Shown here: positions 14,069 to 27,509 of the stretch, one piece after another | Position numbering within the stretch: the stretch's first letter is position 1 | Layout of the letters: each line of letters opens with the position of its first letter | Source of the DNA: Glandiceps talaboti | Lineage: Eukaryota > Hemichordata > Enteropneusta > Spengelidae | Assembly (NCBI RefSeq): GCF_964340395.1 | Contig: NC_135551.1 | Location: 22,254,503-22,318,502 of the forward strand | Length of the DNA stretch: 64,000 nt | Direction: 5' to 3' | Made by a program: the position numbers and the translations under genes | Notes under the pieces: model-generated | Database searches by the model: none | Seen by the model: only the letters and a program-made list of their open reading frames with translations | Told to the model about the DNA's origin: nothing

Positions 14069-16668
14069 CTGTAGTGTTTTGAATCAAAAAATATAATGTA
14101 GGCTTATGACAAATCACAAAGTTGTACGATTTGGACAGGATTGGGGAAACTATTTTATATGTCATCTGAAATATGAAAAAGGTTAAGACGTTTAGAAGGG
14201 TAAAGTTGTTATTGGATGATTAGAAATAACATGTACTACAACAGATAAAATCGGTCACGCCATTTGCACATATGAGTTGAAAGCCTTCAATCAATCGTTG
14301 TCGGTGGATCAAAGACGGACAAGTGATTCAATTACAGAATTTCGAACCTGGGCAGATTTATTATATGACGCCATACCCTAAAGATATTGTATTTCTAAAG
14401 GCATCGGAGATTTGTGTTTCGACCAGACGATAACGTGTTTGTAAGCAGCTAAGCAAAACGGATGCTCTTCAGTCAAGAGTAGGTCTTAACAAAAAAATGT
14501 TTGGTAATGATAAACACCAGAAAACATAACTACCTGAACTAGACACTCACATATGAAAAAAATATAGATGAAAAACAAAATAAAACGATCTACGTATACC
14601 TACCCCAACCTATTCTAAGATTGAGCGTAATCGGAACCACACAATTCTTTTCGTTATGCCTTAAATAAAACAAAATCGAACTATTTGTTGTCACTTAGTA
14701 AATTGGATTTGAGAACATCACTAAGATAATTCATTCCTGTGAGAATGTTGGTTTAAATGATGTATTGACATACTTTTAAGATTGGTTTTCTAGAATCATG
14801 TACACTTGTCTGGTGGCGTAACGTTTCAGAATAATTCTATTGTCTACCACACGATTCGACAATAACAAACTTCTAAGACTCCTTCGTCTTATTAGTCATT
14901 CATAAGGGTGTTTCTCGTTACTTTTTCATAGCTACTATGGGTCGGTTGGTCGATTAAAAAAGTACACACAAAAAAGTCATCTTCAAGTTCTTCTGCCTCT
15001 CCTTTTCCTCCTCTCTATCTTCTTTTCATTTGATTCCTGGTAACGAGCCCTTCCCCAGTTTCTATACAAATAATTGCCATTTTCTGAGCCTCCTCTTCTA
15101 AAATAACTGAAAGAAACGCTCTGTTCGTGTACAAGTGTTGACGCCGCTGCCACCATGACTGCATATGACGATAACAGTCGAGACACATGCTAATTCTTGC
15201 CAGAGAGGGCTCTGTTCTGCAAAATATTAAGGGCGGGCGAAAACAAAAATCTGTTTTTATTTTGATGTTGGCGCTGAAAGTTTGTGTCGGTCGGCTGATG
15301 AGAAACAGAAAAAAAGAATATGGGTAACCCTATATCAATTACGTCATATCGCCTGTTACTGGAGTACTTCTCCCTTTGCCTTTAATCTGGCGTTTTAAAT
15401 AATACAGGCTTAGCCCTAACCCACACCTTGATTATTTGGACGGATGAACCATGATAAAGACGTCACGTAATTACAGCTTATAAGGTTAACATTTCAAAGC
15501 ACAGGTTGTGTTTAAAATAGGATAGTATTTGACAAATCCATGAGCAGAATACCTCGGAGACACTTCCACAATAAGCTGATTTATAGTGTTAAAGCTATTA
15601 TACAGCATGGCTTAATTCTATCTGACTACAGACAGTGGAGAAGAAAATCCACTGTCCATGATTTGACAGGGTATTACTCCAACAGCCTTGCCCTCGATTC
15701 CAGGACATACGTTTCACAGTCCAATACAAAAACAGAATAAAGTCTAAATATATTGAGCTAATTGAATGACAAACTTGTGACATTCATGAGGTGATGGGAA
15801 CAACGGTATTTCAAGTGTATGGAGGGAAATGTAATTGTAACGACCAAAGTACGCACGAGTGATGTCGACACACCTTATTAATTGAAAACGGTAGGCTATT
15901 CTAGGAAAGTCTTTTATCAGCTATGCACTAAATCAGGCAAATGATGGTGTGCACAGATAACTGCAATATATAATTTTCAGTGTTCCTCAGTAAGACTACG
16001 TCTTATCAGTTATTCTGAGGATAACACGTCATACAGTTTGTCTTTGGGCGGCATTAGTTAGTCGGTAGGATTCCAAATTGTCAAGACATGTTAATGCGGG
16101 GTAAGACTGTGATAGCAATAAATAACTCCCTATTTGCTTTGTGCGTAACATGTCAAATTTATTTTGGTTTTAAAGAAGCTGAAATAAGCACCACCTCTTG
16201 TAAAATGGATATGATATAAGGTTGAGCTAAGGTAATGAAAAATGATCTATCAAAACAGCTGTATTGATACTCTATTTTCAACTTTTCTGACGATGAAGAG
16301 AATGATAATCGTGGGCGTGGCTATGCATTTAATATTGTAACGGAAGCCAAAATGATACTTTAGGTTTCTGTAAATTGATTCAGTGGCTAATTAATATCAT
16401 ATTAAATGAGTCAATTATAGACACATTAGATGGGTTAATGGTTTATTAAAAGGTCAGCGATAATAATTTGATGTAATGGGCATCTGTTTTCTGACTCATT
16501 GTTATAGCCACAAAGCCCAACCAATATGCATACCATGCACATACTAGATAGCAATGATTGGGCCTGATTGTTTTTAGTTTAATTTGTGTATACACTGAAG
16601 AAGACAATCATAACAGGATGACGTAATTCGGAATACATAATAGAGAAAAGGTATGTCTTTTTGTTACA
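14069..16668. other. Unique DNA, no gene seen
   Basis: AT-rich sequence with no recognised gene. The last part (about 16595-16668) weakly resembles the tandem unit that follows and could be an eroded first copy. Confidence 0.55.
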
Positions 16669-17345
16669 TTAAGAAGACATAAGTATATCTAGATGGGCTG
16701 AATGAAATAACGCGACGTTGAAATGAAAATGATCAGATACTTCATGCGGCTACATTCAGAAGTAGTCATGAGTATATATCTAGATGGGCTGATTGAAATA
16801 TAACATTAAATGACTCGAGGTGACTCAGTTCGTTATAATGTCAGAAGTCGTGAGTACAATCAGAAGGGAAGGATGAAATAACGTGGCTTAGAAAATACTA
16901 CAGACTTACTTTGTCATTCAGAAGCCATATGACTACACCTAGATAAGCTGGAAGATTTACTGCAGTATTGAAATGACAATGAGTCGAGAACTCCTTTGTC
17001 ATTTGGCTATGTTCAGAAGTTATGAGTATATGGACTGATGAAATACTGCAACATTGGAATGACAATGAGTTCCAGACTTACTAAATGTAATTTGACTAAT
17101 ATTCAAAAGTCGCGAGAAAATCTAGATGAGCTGGATGAAATAACGTGGAATTGAAATGACGATGACCTGAGCTTTCATTTGGCTAAATCAGAAGTCATAA
17201 GTGCATCTAGACTGACTAGATGAAATAACTTGACATTTAATTACAATGACTTCAACTCACTTTGTCATTTGGCTCAATTCAGAAATAATGAGTACATGGA
17301 AATGACAATGACCCGTGACACACTTGGTAATTTTTTAATACTCAA
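16669..17345 (+). repeat. Decayed tandem repeat, about 8 units of ~85 bp
   Basis: Unit starts are at about 16669, 16755, 16839, 16917, 17012, 17102, 17187 and 17278, so spacing is 78-95 bp; the last unit is shortened by an internal deletion. Recurring blocks in order are TTCAGAAGTCATGAGTA, ATCTAGATGGGCTGGATG, GAAATAACGTGACATTG, AAATGACAATGACTC and CTTTGTCATTTGGCT. Each unit lacks or alters some blocks, so this is an old minisatellite or satellite fragment. The orientation is arbitrary. No reading frame is kept through the units. I see no second array of this family in the window. Confidence 0.8.
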
Positions 17346-18963
17346 AAAGAATCATATTGCTTAAAATGGCAAACATGGCATGACATTCCCTGTATTTTTT
17401 ACAAGTGTCGACAACAACTATTTTAGATAAAAAAAAATCTCACTGTATACATTATAAAATGCATTGTAATTTGCAAACAAACTTTCATCTTACCAGGAAT
17501 GATCATGACTGAGAACATAAAGCCAAGATTAGGATTCAATTCAATGAAACATCCCAATTTGTCAAACATGGCTTTCATATAGCCGACTTTTAATCAGCGA
17601 CAACAATCAGATTTTCAGACTATTATTTTGACATGGTTAAATTCATTGCTTAAACATGGTTGTCAATGTGTCTACAACATCGTTATGTAAAGGCAATCGT
17701 ATAAATGCTACAGTTGACTGCAGAAACACAAGTCCAAGGAAGAATTTCATCTCCAAAGTTCTCCTTACTTTACATCGCTTTTCATAACATTACTATACAT
17801 CCTTATATACACACCTATCGGATCTAAATGGAGACGAGTGTGTGGCATTAATCTGTAAACTTAATATTCGGTGGGAGTACAATTGAATATTTTTTTTTAA
17901 AAAGAAAGTTGATAATAAAATCCTTTCTATGAAAAGACAACTTAAATCAAAAGCAAAATGAGGCTATTTTTTTGTTAATACAGTATTTGTCATGGTCACA
18001 ATGCCACTAAATGTGTTTTCCACCAGCCATGCAGCACATGACCGCTCTACAATGTAGTCAACAAACTTGGCAATTCTGACATAGAGTACAGACAAGGAAG
18101 AATACTAGAGATATCTGTTTTAGACTGAGACATCATATGATGTAAAATTGAGAGTGGCTCCACAGCAAGCCGACAATACTTTGGGCAAGGTCTCAGGAGT
18201 TGTGACGCTACTCATACTGTTTTAATACTTATGGTGCCTCGTCCACGTGTAAAGTAGAGCTCTTGAGAGAAAGTATCTTTAAATACGTTCGGTAAATAAA
18301 TCATAGTAATACATAGAAATGACTAGCGGTAAAGCCTGCAAATTTACAGTTTGGCAAAACCCGTCGACCTGCACAGCCAGAACGTTACTCTTAAGTAACG
18401 ACGGGAGAAACTCTATCTATGTTTATAGTTTTTATGTACTTGTAATTAATGTGTTCTGTCTCACGCATTATTAGCCAAAGACTGAGGATCCCTTCAAAAA
18501 AATATTTGCATGAAAATATTCGTATCGTTATTCACAATCTTTCTCATTCTATTGATGGTTAAGAAGTTAAAACCATATCAATTATATTGGCAACTTGAAG
18601 GTATAGAACAGAGTACAAAGATAACCTAGGGTACTTTGTAAACTAACCAGAAGATTCACTCAAATACATAAACAACAAACCATTATTTAAAAGGATTATT
18701 GTAATCACCATCTTAAATAAGTTTGGAGTATTTACTTGTTTAGAGATCGTATTTCAGATAAAGGTCTAGCGTGGGCGTATGGATGGAGAAATTGTATTTA
18801 TTTTGAAGTTATGACTGTTTCTATTTGTACAAATAATGTGAAACAACATAGCAAAAATCATTGTTTGTAACTAAATTTTCATGAAAATAAAAGTCAAAAG
18901 TTTGCTATTGCACGTAAAGGGAATGATTCATAATAAACTGGAGAACCCCAACTAATCAAACTA
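17346..18963. other. Mostly unique DNA, weak short repeats
   Basis: Near 17360-17410 and 17555-17610, similar strings occur (AAACATGGC followed by a CGACAACAA-like block), a possible remnant of another decayed repeat. No gene is recognised. Confidence 0.45.
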
Positions 18964-19316
18964 TTGTTGCCTGTTCACTTCAGGATACATAATTGCAAAT
19001 CCTCCTCCTGACATACAAAGCTCTCAATGACAAAGCTCCAGTCTACACTCGCACATTCTGCAAAGTTACTCACTGTCATGTTCCTTTGCGCCTGCTTCGT
19101 TCAACTGTCAGTGATAAGACTAAGAGTGTCCCACCATTAACACAATTCAAGACCAAGACATGCGGTAGCAGCGCATTTTCAAACTGCGCGCCAAGACTAT
19201 GGAATTCTTTACCACTGGACCACACGGCAATCATCAAATCTCAGAACAAAATGAAGTCACACATGTTTTCAGAAAAGCATCTGGTGTGGATTGACTATTA
19301 TTGTGCCATTGAATAG
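18964..19316 (+). pseudogene. CR1/L2/Jockey-type LINE reverse transcriptase C-terminus, remnant
   Basis: The translation from 18993 reads LQILLLTYKALNDKAP, and later SAFSNCAPRLWNSLP. These blocks are the hallmark C-terminal tail of reverse transcriptases of the CR1/L2/Jockey group of non-LTR retrotransposons. The similarity starts earlier: 18964-18990 reads LLPVHFRIH in another frame, matching the usual LPV.FRI motif just before ILLLTYKAL, so a frameshift lies near 18990. The coding tail ends at 19316 with TAG. No endonuclease or catalytic polymerase domain is present upstream, so this is a 5'-truncated copy, as is usual for LINE insertions. It is followed by a short 3' UTR and a GATTA tail. 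Confidence 0.85.
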
Positions 19317-19382
19317 TACTATTGTTCAGGAGTCTGGCACGTTATCAATTATATTTTGATTAGATTAGATTAGATTAGATTA
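19317..19382 (+). mobile_element. LINE 3' UTR and (GATTA)5 tail
   Basis: About 40 bp after the ORF end come five perfect GATTA units (19358-19382). Short tandem tails instead of poly(A) are normal for CR1/L2-group elements, and this marks the probable 3' end of the LINE remnant. Confidence 0.75.
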
Positions 19383-22300
19383 TACTAGATATATTAGGTT
19401 TGATTACATCACGTCCTTTCTGTGCATGCGTGCGCCCAAAAGCATTTGATTTAATACATAAAATATCACAAAAAGAAACGAATATCAAATGTATTTTCTT
19501 TCGTACAAAAATATCATATCACATGCAATGTCGACAATATAGCAAAGGTACATTAAGGCACATAACGCTTCAATTCCCGCCACTTTCGTTGTTTTTGATA
19601 AGCTAAGTATAAACTCCTCAGTAAGAGTTTGACCTCTCTTGTACCGACACCAACACAGATGTACAAATATGTACCTGGTAGAACGTGACTATTACACATA
19701 CCAGGTTTCATTTCATCACGTGCGATGAATTGTGGCTATGAATTGAATAATAGAGAGTTGAACACAACAGTATGATGCCAGAAAATCATGTACACGTGTA
19801 TTGAAAACAAGTGATGAAAGGTAGTCATACTTCTATATTGAGAAAAAAGTCTAATGAAACATAATCATATACACTGACGCTCACAAAATGTGATGAAAAG
19901 TAATACCATTAAATACATATGCCAGAGTAAATAATTGTACACTCTCTTGAATACATAGGTTGAACATTCTTTTTATAAGTGTTTAAAGAGAAGTATACTT
20001 CACGTGAATTCTCATTGAATAGTAAAAACTTAAGACGCGATAAAAGGAGTTGGTTTCATTCTCTTTCACTTATCGGAACGGAGTTGGTATCGATCCAATT
20101 ATGAAATGCGCCTTATTTTAACGTGATGAGGAGTATAGAAATTTTATACTTTACATTTGCACATATTTTTAACCCGCATCATTCAGAAATTTAAAATGCA
20201 GATTCCTAATATATGCAGATCAGTGTACAGTATGTAAAAAGTACAGAGACCTTAGTGTTTTATACATTTTTTCCAACTTGTGACGTAGAACAAAATATAC
20301 CATATATCCATTAAGACATTCGATAAGTACTTAGAGAACTGATCTGATACTTCCTGCATTTCAATGAATAATATCGGTTTAAATCATGTACCTTCCGTTA
20401 AATAACATGTTTAGTTACATCAATTGACATCGACATGGCTATATTGAGATCTTATTGGGCCCAGTGAGGCATGTAAGAGAGATATACTGGACACGGTGTG
20501 ACTCAAAAGCAAAGGAGTGTGACGTAAAAAGACATCGCCAAAGGATAAGAAAATGAATATACCAATGTGTTTAACCGTCCGTAAGAAAGATTGGTATAAC
20601 CTATACGTAGGTGAACGTGTAATAAAGCGGTGCTCACTCTAGGTAACAAACTTCTGTGCTTATCACATTCTTCATTAACTCTATTGAGATACTCGGCGCC
20701 ATGATCGTATATTCCACTGTGGCTTTTAAAGTACACTGTACAACATCTCCCCTATTACCAGCTTTTACAAATATTTATTAAAAGTATTCATATTTTGAAA
20801 TATTGGCAATATGTTGATAGACAGTATTATACAATGTTTTACTTGAGGGGGATTAGTGAAATTTTATGACTAAAAGATCATGGGTTCTAATTCCGAATGA
20901 AGATATGATTGTATGTAACCGATGAAAACCCATGGGTAGTGCTCTACAGATTTTCTGGTCGCAAAGGGATAAATTGTTAGGTGAAATAAAAAATGGCACA
21001 TTTCCAGTAATCCGACCGATTCTTAAAATTTTTACATTACAAAATTTAAAGTAAATTCTCTTGTCAAAGTATCTTTGATCAATTTAAAGATAATTCTCTT
21101 CCTGAGAAACTAGGTCTTCGTAGACTGAAAGTTCAATATATACGGTAAAGTCTGCATATTGTATTCTTTTTTTCACACCTCATCAAACTATCACAGACGT
21201 ATTGTGACAAACGATTATCTTGGAAAATTCTCAACAAAATATGATGATAATTAAAACAAATAGAATCTCTAGCTACCGACCATATTTTCTGAAATCGTGT
21301 TAATATTGGAAACGAACTATTGTTTTTATTTTTGCCTTCTAGGAAGATAATTCCTTAAACGTTAAAGACACGGTAGAGCACGTGCAAATTAACTGTCGTT
21401 CTTCTGAAAAGGAGAAAAGCTTGCATAAAATAACAATTTGTCAAAACTGTTTGATTGGAATACTTTTACGCCAAATGGAAAGCAATTATGAAACAAGAGA
21501 GTGTATAAGACCTTTCAACGAAGTTTGCTAATGGCCATTACGTTAATGTCGTATGTTTCAAGCATCCTGTAAAACGATACGTAAAAGATGTTATTGTAAA
21601 TTCTGAGTCAAATGACTCCCAATTTGATGATAACTTTCGGTTAAGTTAGCGTGAAAAACTCTCCACGGGTTGACAGAAATCCCATTGTGCTTTTTCTATC
21701 TGCATAGGGACAGAAGCAGAGCCTGACCTTTGATAAGTACGACCGGACTGTCTGTCCCGTACAAGAAGAATAGTTACCACACCGTCACAATCGTTAACTC
21801 GCAGCTCACTATTCAGCAGTGTTCGTGTATTATTAAATCTCTACAACGTGAGAGCCGTATTTGTTAGACATATTGGATATATCGATACATGGATACATGT
21901 GAACGTTTCACATCACAGTATCCAATTTAGCACATTCCTGCGAATTTCCTATATAATGTCAAAACTGTATTCTCTAAATACATTGGCGTTTGAAGCGACT
22001 TATCAGTAAAATTGATCAAAAAAGACATCAAATAATTCGAAGAAAACAAAATGGCGAGACAAGCAAACGCACTAATATAATCATTCATCTTTTTAAAACA
22101 ACCATCCCAGTTCTGTTTCATAGTAAAAACAAAATCTGTGTCTGTATCGACTTTTATAGATGATACTCTATTATAAAAAGACAGACAGTTTGTGTGAACA
22201 TTGTATATGTGCACAGAATAACAAATTGCCATCAGCTAAGAACAATCAGACATGTACATGATAACCATATCTCTGCATAAAAATACCACATAAAACATAA

Positions 22301-23160
22301 ACCATAAACCTTTCGTTCAATTGTAAAAAAACCCATCTTGTTATCAGTTCTAGATAGCGTATATTTATAGCTGCAGAATGTTTAGCTATTCAGCTGTAGA
22401 TACAATCTACAGAAGTCATACGAAATGTCATTACATAATGGTACAGCTTAATAATTTATAAAGGATATCAGAGATTCCACTTACAATCAACCAATACACA
22501 CAACAGACATTTGCATTTAATAACATATTGATATTTTATCTTATGGTTGCCTCTTGACATTTCATCAGATAGGCCAATCTATGAAATCCCGAGGGGTGAT
22601 CGCAAAATGTTATTTACGCGTTTTGAACACTGATATCCGTTGACTTGCAAGTGTGTGTGTGAGTTATTTGTCGCCGGTTAATATCAGTAAATATCCGGAT
22701 ACATCGTTGGAATAAGGAAAACTAAAATGTTGTTAATTCCTGTTATGTTGTATGGTTTTGCATTTAAACATACGTATACAATAGTCAAGGGTAATGGCTC
22801 GACATTACCAATTGACGGTACTTGTTAAGTGAAATACATGCACCATGGAAACTATTCAAATTATTAAGATCTTCAACCTTCTCTAAACGTCTGTTGCTTC
22901 TTTTGCTTGATTTGATAGAAATTCATATTTTTATTGGCTATTTTTAAACTAAAATAATGTACAACTGTCCAGTCATCTTGAGTCTAGGAATTCAGTTCTC
23001 TGTAAACATAGATATGTGTGTTCCGAGGTAAATAGTAAAAAGCAAGCTGTAGGAAGAACACCTTTGTGCTGTAAAGTTGTAAAATTGTGTAATGGGTCGC
23101 ATGATCACACGTGTCAGGGCGTGGACAAAGCTAACCAGCCTTTAAGTGTGACAAAACGCT
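19383..23160. other. Unique DNA, no gene seen
   Basis: Long AT-rich stretch. The longest ORF (21927-22232, minus) shows no recognisable domain. A short inverted repeat with 8-bp arms (19673-19680 and 19699-19706) is within chance expectation. Confidence 0.55.
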
Positions 23161-23432
23161 TGGTCTGCCATGGCATGGCATGGCCTGGTATGGCATGGCA
23201 TGGAATGGCGCCGTGACAGATACATGTTTGGCCTGCAATACATAAAGTGACGTCACGGGGCCTAGCATACCTAGCATGACATGGCATGGCATGGCACGGC
23301 ATCGCGACAGACAAAAAGCTTGTCCTGCAATACAAAAAGTAACGTTGCATGGTTGGCGTGGCGTGGCATGGCATGGCGCAGCGACATGACAAGGCGTGAT
23401 GCAATGTGACGTTGTGTGACGTGGCGTGGCAT
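23161..23432. repeat. TGGCA pentanucleotide repeat with higher-order period
   Basis: Three TGGCA-rich blocks (about 23169-23205, 23279-23300 and 23350-23378) are each followed by a related spacer: GTGACAGAtacat (23213), GCGACAGAcaaaa (23304) and GCGACATGacaag (23381). The first two spacers also share CCTGCAATAC and an AAAGT-ACGT block. The spacing is 91 and 77 bp, so short repeats are nested in a longer decayed unit. ORFs here (Met/Pro/Cys/His-rich) are artefacts. Confidence 0.8.
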
Positions 23433-24532
23433 AAATTTGTATTTTTAAAAGCAAATTACTAAATATTGGCCATTTATAAGTCCATAGTTTATTCATTTTG
23501 TTAATGTCTGCTGTCGAAACCCTTCAAAATTACGCTGAAGTGGTCCATGGAGTGACGTTTAAACCCATTGGGAAATTACCAAAGACATATTCACTAAAAA
23601 GTGGTCAATTAATATTTATAAAGGACATTGTATATGTTAATTAGTGGTCAATATTATCTGTAGGTAATGTAGTGACAGGTTTAAATCTTGAGCAAAAGCT
23701 AGGTTGTGAATCTTTCACTATGATACGTGTACAATTGTACTGGTGTATATTGAATCATGTTAAAACGTGCTAACATTTTTCGATCAGACAACCACAATAT
23801 ATTCACCAAGAATTGTTAAAATACCAATAATTAGGTATTGTACATGTTAACCAGTGGTCGGTATTATCCATAAGCTGTACAGAAACGTAACAGGTTGAGG
23901 GTGCAGATATTAGGTACGGATCCAAAAATCCATTTTATTTTACTTAATTAGTCTTGGCGTGTATGCAGCTGCAAAATACGTTTATCCACAAGTGATGCGA
24001 TACTGTTCATGGTGTACGATATTACGGGTTATTGTGTTTACAAAACATTTTTTTTAAAAACCGTAACGGTGCCAGTTGGAGCTTAACCAAAAGGAATGCC
24101 ATTGTACATGTAATTCAATCAAACGAACAAGCCAGGAAGTTATACCCGCGCCTATGAGAGGAAATATGACGCGTTTACTCAAAACGGAAACCTTACAAAT
24201 AGCAATAATCATATTGCCACGTCTAAGAAAGTTTATTCAACTGATAACACATTAGCAATATATCGCATTTCAACTGATAAATGTGCATGACATTCCGCAA
24301 TTAAAGCTAATTACACCACTAAAATGTTGGAACAGCTACTAATGGTCAAAAGAATTTAATAAATAATGTATAAATTGTTATTTGAGTAGTTTACAGATCA
24401 GTCGATAACAATTCGCTAATCGCACAGATAATATTTATGATTTATGGTTTGAGTGGGTTGGCGTCGTGAATTACAAATACCACCAACGACCTCTGCAATA
24501 TCAAGTATATAACTTCTTTTGTCACCTACGAT
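23433..24532. other. Unique DNA, no gene seen
   Basis: The phrase GTTAA(T/C)(T/C)AGTGGTC occurs at about 23637 and 23847, a hint of a decayed duplication, but no gene is recognised. Confidence 0.5.
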
Positions 24533-24637
24533 TGTATGTATGTATGTATGTATGTATGTATGTATGTATGTATGTATGTATGTATGTATGTATGCCTGTC
24601 TGCCTGCCTGCTTACCTGTCTGTCTGTCTGTCTGTCT
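24533..24637. repeat. (TATG)-(CTGC/CTGT) compound microsatellite
   Basis: About 15 TATG units pass into imperfect CTGC and CTGT units. The two motifs are the reverse complements of CATA and CAGA seen at 12.4 and 14.0 kb. Confidence 0.95.
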
Positions 24638-26335
24638 CGGGTACTAAATTTCCTCCTGCTTTAACACTAGGGGACAGGGCGCTCCAAAATGGCGAATCAG
24701 TTTCTGAGTTTGGGTTGATCAATAAAAGCATATTATTACTAAATGCTATAATCTCCTACGTCTTGTTGTCCAACGTTTGTACATGTTCCAAGGTGTCAGC
24801 TGTCAACATTTGATCGCGTATTAAGATCATAGTGCATAATATAGAATTCCCTAAGTAGACTATCTAACGCATGTTACTTTGAATTTAAATATTTCCCGAA
24901 TAGTAAATCGTGTTGTCGCGTACGCTATTGCTGTAAACAAAATTGAAATTTGCGACTATTTAGACTAAGAAATAAAAATGTAGACCTCCATCATATCAAA
25001 TGCTACATCGCTGTGTTCTCATATACGGATATACGAGTATACATAAATATAAAATCTAGGTTTTCTAGAGTGTAATAGTGTGTATAAATGTGAGATTATT
25101 TCCAGGCGTAATATAAGGTACAACTGTTACATGTCATAAATTAATGAATGATGACTTATAGAGTTATGATGACATAGAGAGGCCGTGTTAGAAATCATGT
25201 TCCATGTGTAGAACTTTGAAATATTCACGTGAACATGTCGTTAATATTAAAATATTCAACACAGACAGATAATCTTTGTTGATTTTAAATCGACACGAAG
25301 GATGTCAGTGACCAAAGAGATATAAAATGCTCACCTATAAATGATTGAAAATAGGATCTTACAGTAGCATCTTCTCTTGGAGACATCTTACAATGCAACT
25401 TGATCAGCTCCGAATGTCTATACGACTATGACGGCAATAGACCTGTTGCCGGTTCCAAGATGCATTGCGCGTCTCTCCATACAATGCCATGTACTCTGTA
25501 CGCGCGGAGGAGTTTGCAGGCGCTACTCAGGGGGATGGTTGTCACATAACGGTACCCTGGGTTTACCCGTAAAGTCCCTCTCTGTCATTGATGGCGATTA
25601 ATCTTTGTGCTATAAAATCACCCATAATTAAAGAGGTCAACATGTCTTCCCATCATTTCCTGATGAAAATGTTATTTCAAATGTAATATAGACAAAAAAG
25701 AACTAAATCTAACAACATCTTGGAACCGGAAAATCGACTATTACAAAAGGTACAGCATAAAGATGATCAGGATATTGTTACCGGGGTAACTATAGATTAA
25801 ATAATGAGCGAAACGCATAAGGTGAATTCAACATTTCATCAATGACATACATCAATCCATCATTTCGTCAAATTGATTATCAGTTTAGAGATGTATCACT
25901 TCGTCAGATAGTATATAGCACATCCACATCATCTTGAATCGAGATCTTGACTTTGCAGAAATCGGAAAGCCATGGTACAATTAATCAATGCGAATGATGT
26001 TAGTGGAAAGACTTAAGCGAATTTCAAATAACGTAAATTGCCTTTAAAATGAATTAAAAGATAATAGGACAATCACGGAACGAGGTAATTGACATTTCCC
26101 GATCACGAAGCATAAGATGAAAAAGTGCAGACCGCTGAAAGTGCACTGTTATATCGGGCGCGCGGTATGGTGAACGTGAGTATTTTTCTTGCTCACTGAT
26201 GTGGCTGCTTTGTACTCAAATACTCAAACTAAACCGGTGCAGGGCGTGGGGAGAGGAAACAAACCTAGACTGCAGTCTTATTACTATGAGGCACATGAGC
26301 TAACCGGACGGCCACTGACAACCCCTCCCCCAAAA
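24638..26335. other. Unique DNA, no gene seen
   Basis: No coding or repeat feature is supported. The 25440-25600 part is somewhat richer in G+C and CpG but shows no ORF of note. Confidence 0.55.
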
Positions 26336-26384
26336 TACAAACAAACAAACAACAAACCAACCAACCAACCAACAAACGAACAAA
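26336..26384. repeat. (CAAA)/(CCAA) imperfect microsatellite
   Basis: Short imperfect CAAA and CCAA array. The Lys/Asn/Thr-rich ORF over it is an artefact. Confidence 0.85.
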
Positions 26385-27509
26385 AATCCACCTATCTCAA
26401 CTAAAGTAATTTTAACTTAAAGTTTTCACACATTAATACAGAAAGATATTGTAGTTATTCATGCTTTAGTTGACATCTTTCCAATATTCTTTTCTTTCCA
26501 TATGGCTGAAAATACCACCCTTTCTAATTACGTGACATTTTCATACCTGACGTCGAGTTTCTGTAACTATGGACAACGTTAACGTTAGTAGCCTCCGTTG
26601 TTTATGGTCTAACGAACTTCAACATATATCTGTTTGGATGGCTTGGTGTAATCAACATTTACGTACATACTGAGTTTATGAACTTGGCTTTGGCCATGCG
26701 GAAGTATTGACATGTGGGAGAAGAAATGTGTCATTCCGATAGCATTTCTAAAGGCAAATATTCACTATAAAAAAAATTACGAGATGACACTTTGTTAAAT
26801 ACCATCTTTGTACGTGTATTGCAATAGTGTATACGTCAATGGCGATAGATGGACGGAAAAGCCAATCTCATTCATCTCATTTAGCGAGTATCTTTTGGAG
26901 GTAAAAATCTGTAAAATTGAAAAAAAATAAGAAGCCCGACTAAACCGTCTGTGAATATTTACTCTTTATCAATGAAATATTTATTGAGTCTTCTTCTTTA
27001 AAGTGGCAATATATATATGATAGAAATATATAATATTATTTATTGTAGATTTTTGATAAATGGATCATTTTTTTATAAGTCTTGTGAAACCACACAAATC
27101 AAGTCAATGACTGTTACTCAATAATTGCGAAATTGTTTTAAATTGATAAACAGTATGTCATTGTACGTACCGGCAGTCATTGTAAACAAACTTCAGGGGT
27201 AAACACACCCGTCATGTTCGATCGGTACGTGCATGTGCATCTGTCACTTGCCCATATATTGAAACATCACCATGCATAAAAGATGAATTCAATAATGTAT
27301 TTGTAATTGCTTGTCTTTACCCTGTTTGTTTACAAATCACTTCCTGTTATTCAACAACTATCTTTTACATATTTGTAAAATATTTTTTTGTAACTTATTG
27401 AGTAACATGCCCACGGAATTTCGCTATGTTATGCAACTGTTTGTTTCAAGCAAACCATGATAAAGATGTATTATTAATTATAATTGCAAACAAAAGCCTC
27501 CAATTTCCC
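26385..27509. other. Unique DNA, no gene seen
   Basis: AT-rich, no feature recognised. Confidence 0.6.

Noticed and set aside
14341-14356. TTCGAACCTGGG, resembling a tRNA T-arm
   Set aside because: No matching A box or cloverleaf around it on either strand.
18178-18200. TTTGGGCAAGGTCT as a third SINE copy on the plus strand
   Set aside because: Only one block matches; the CCACCCAGCTG block and B box are missing.
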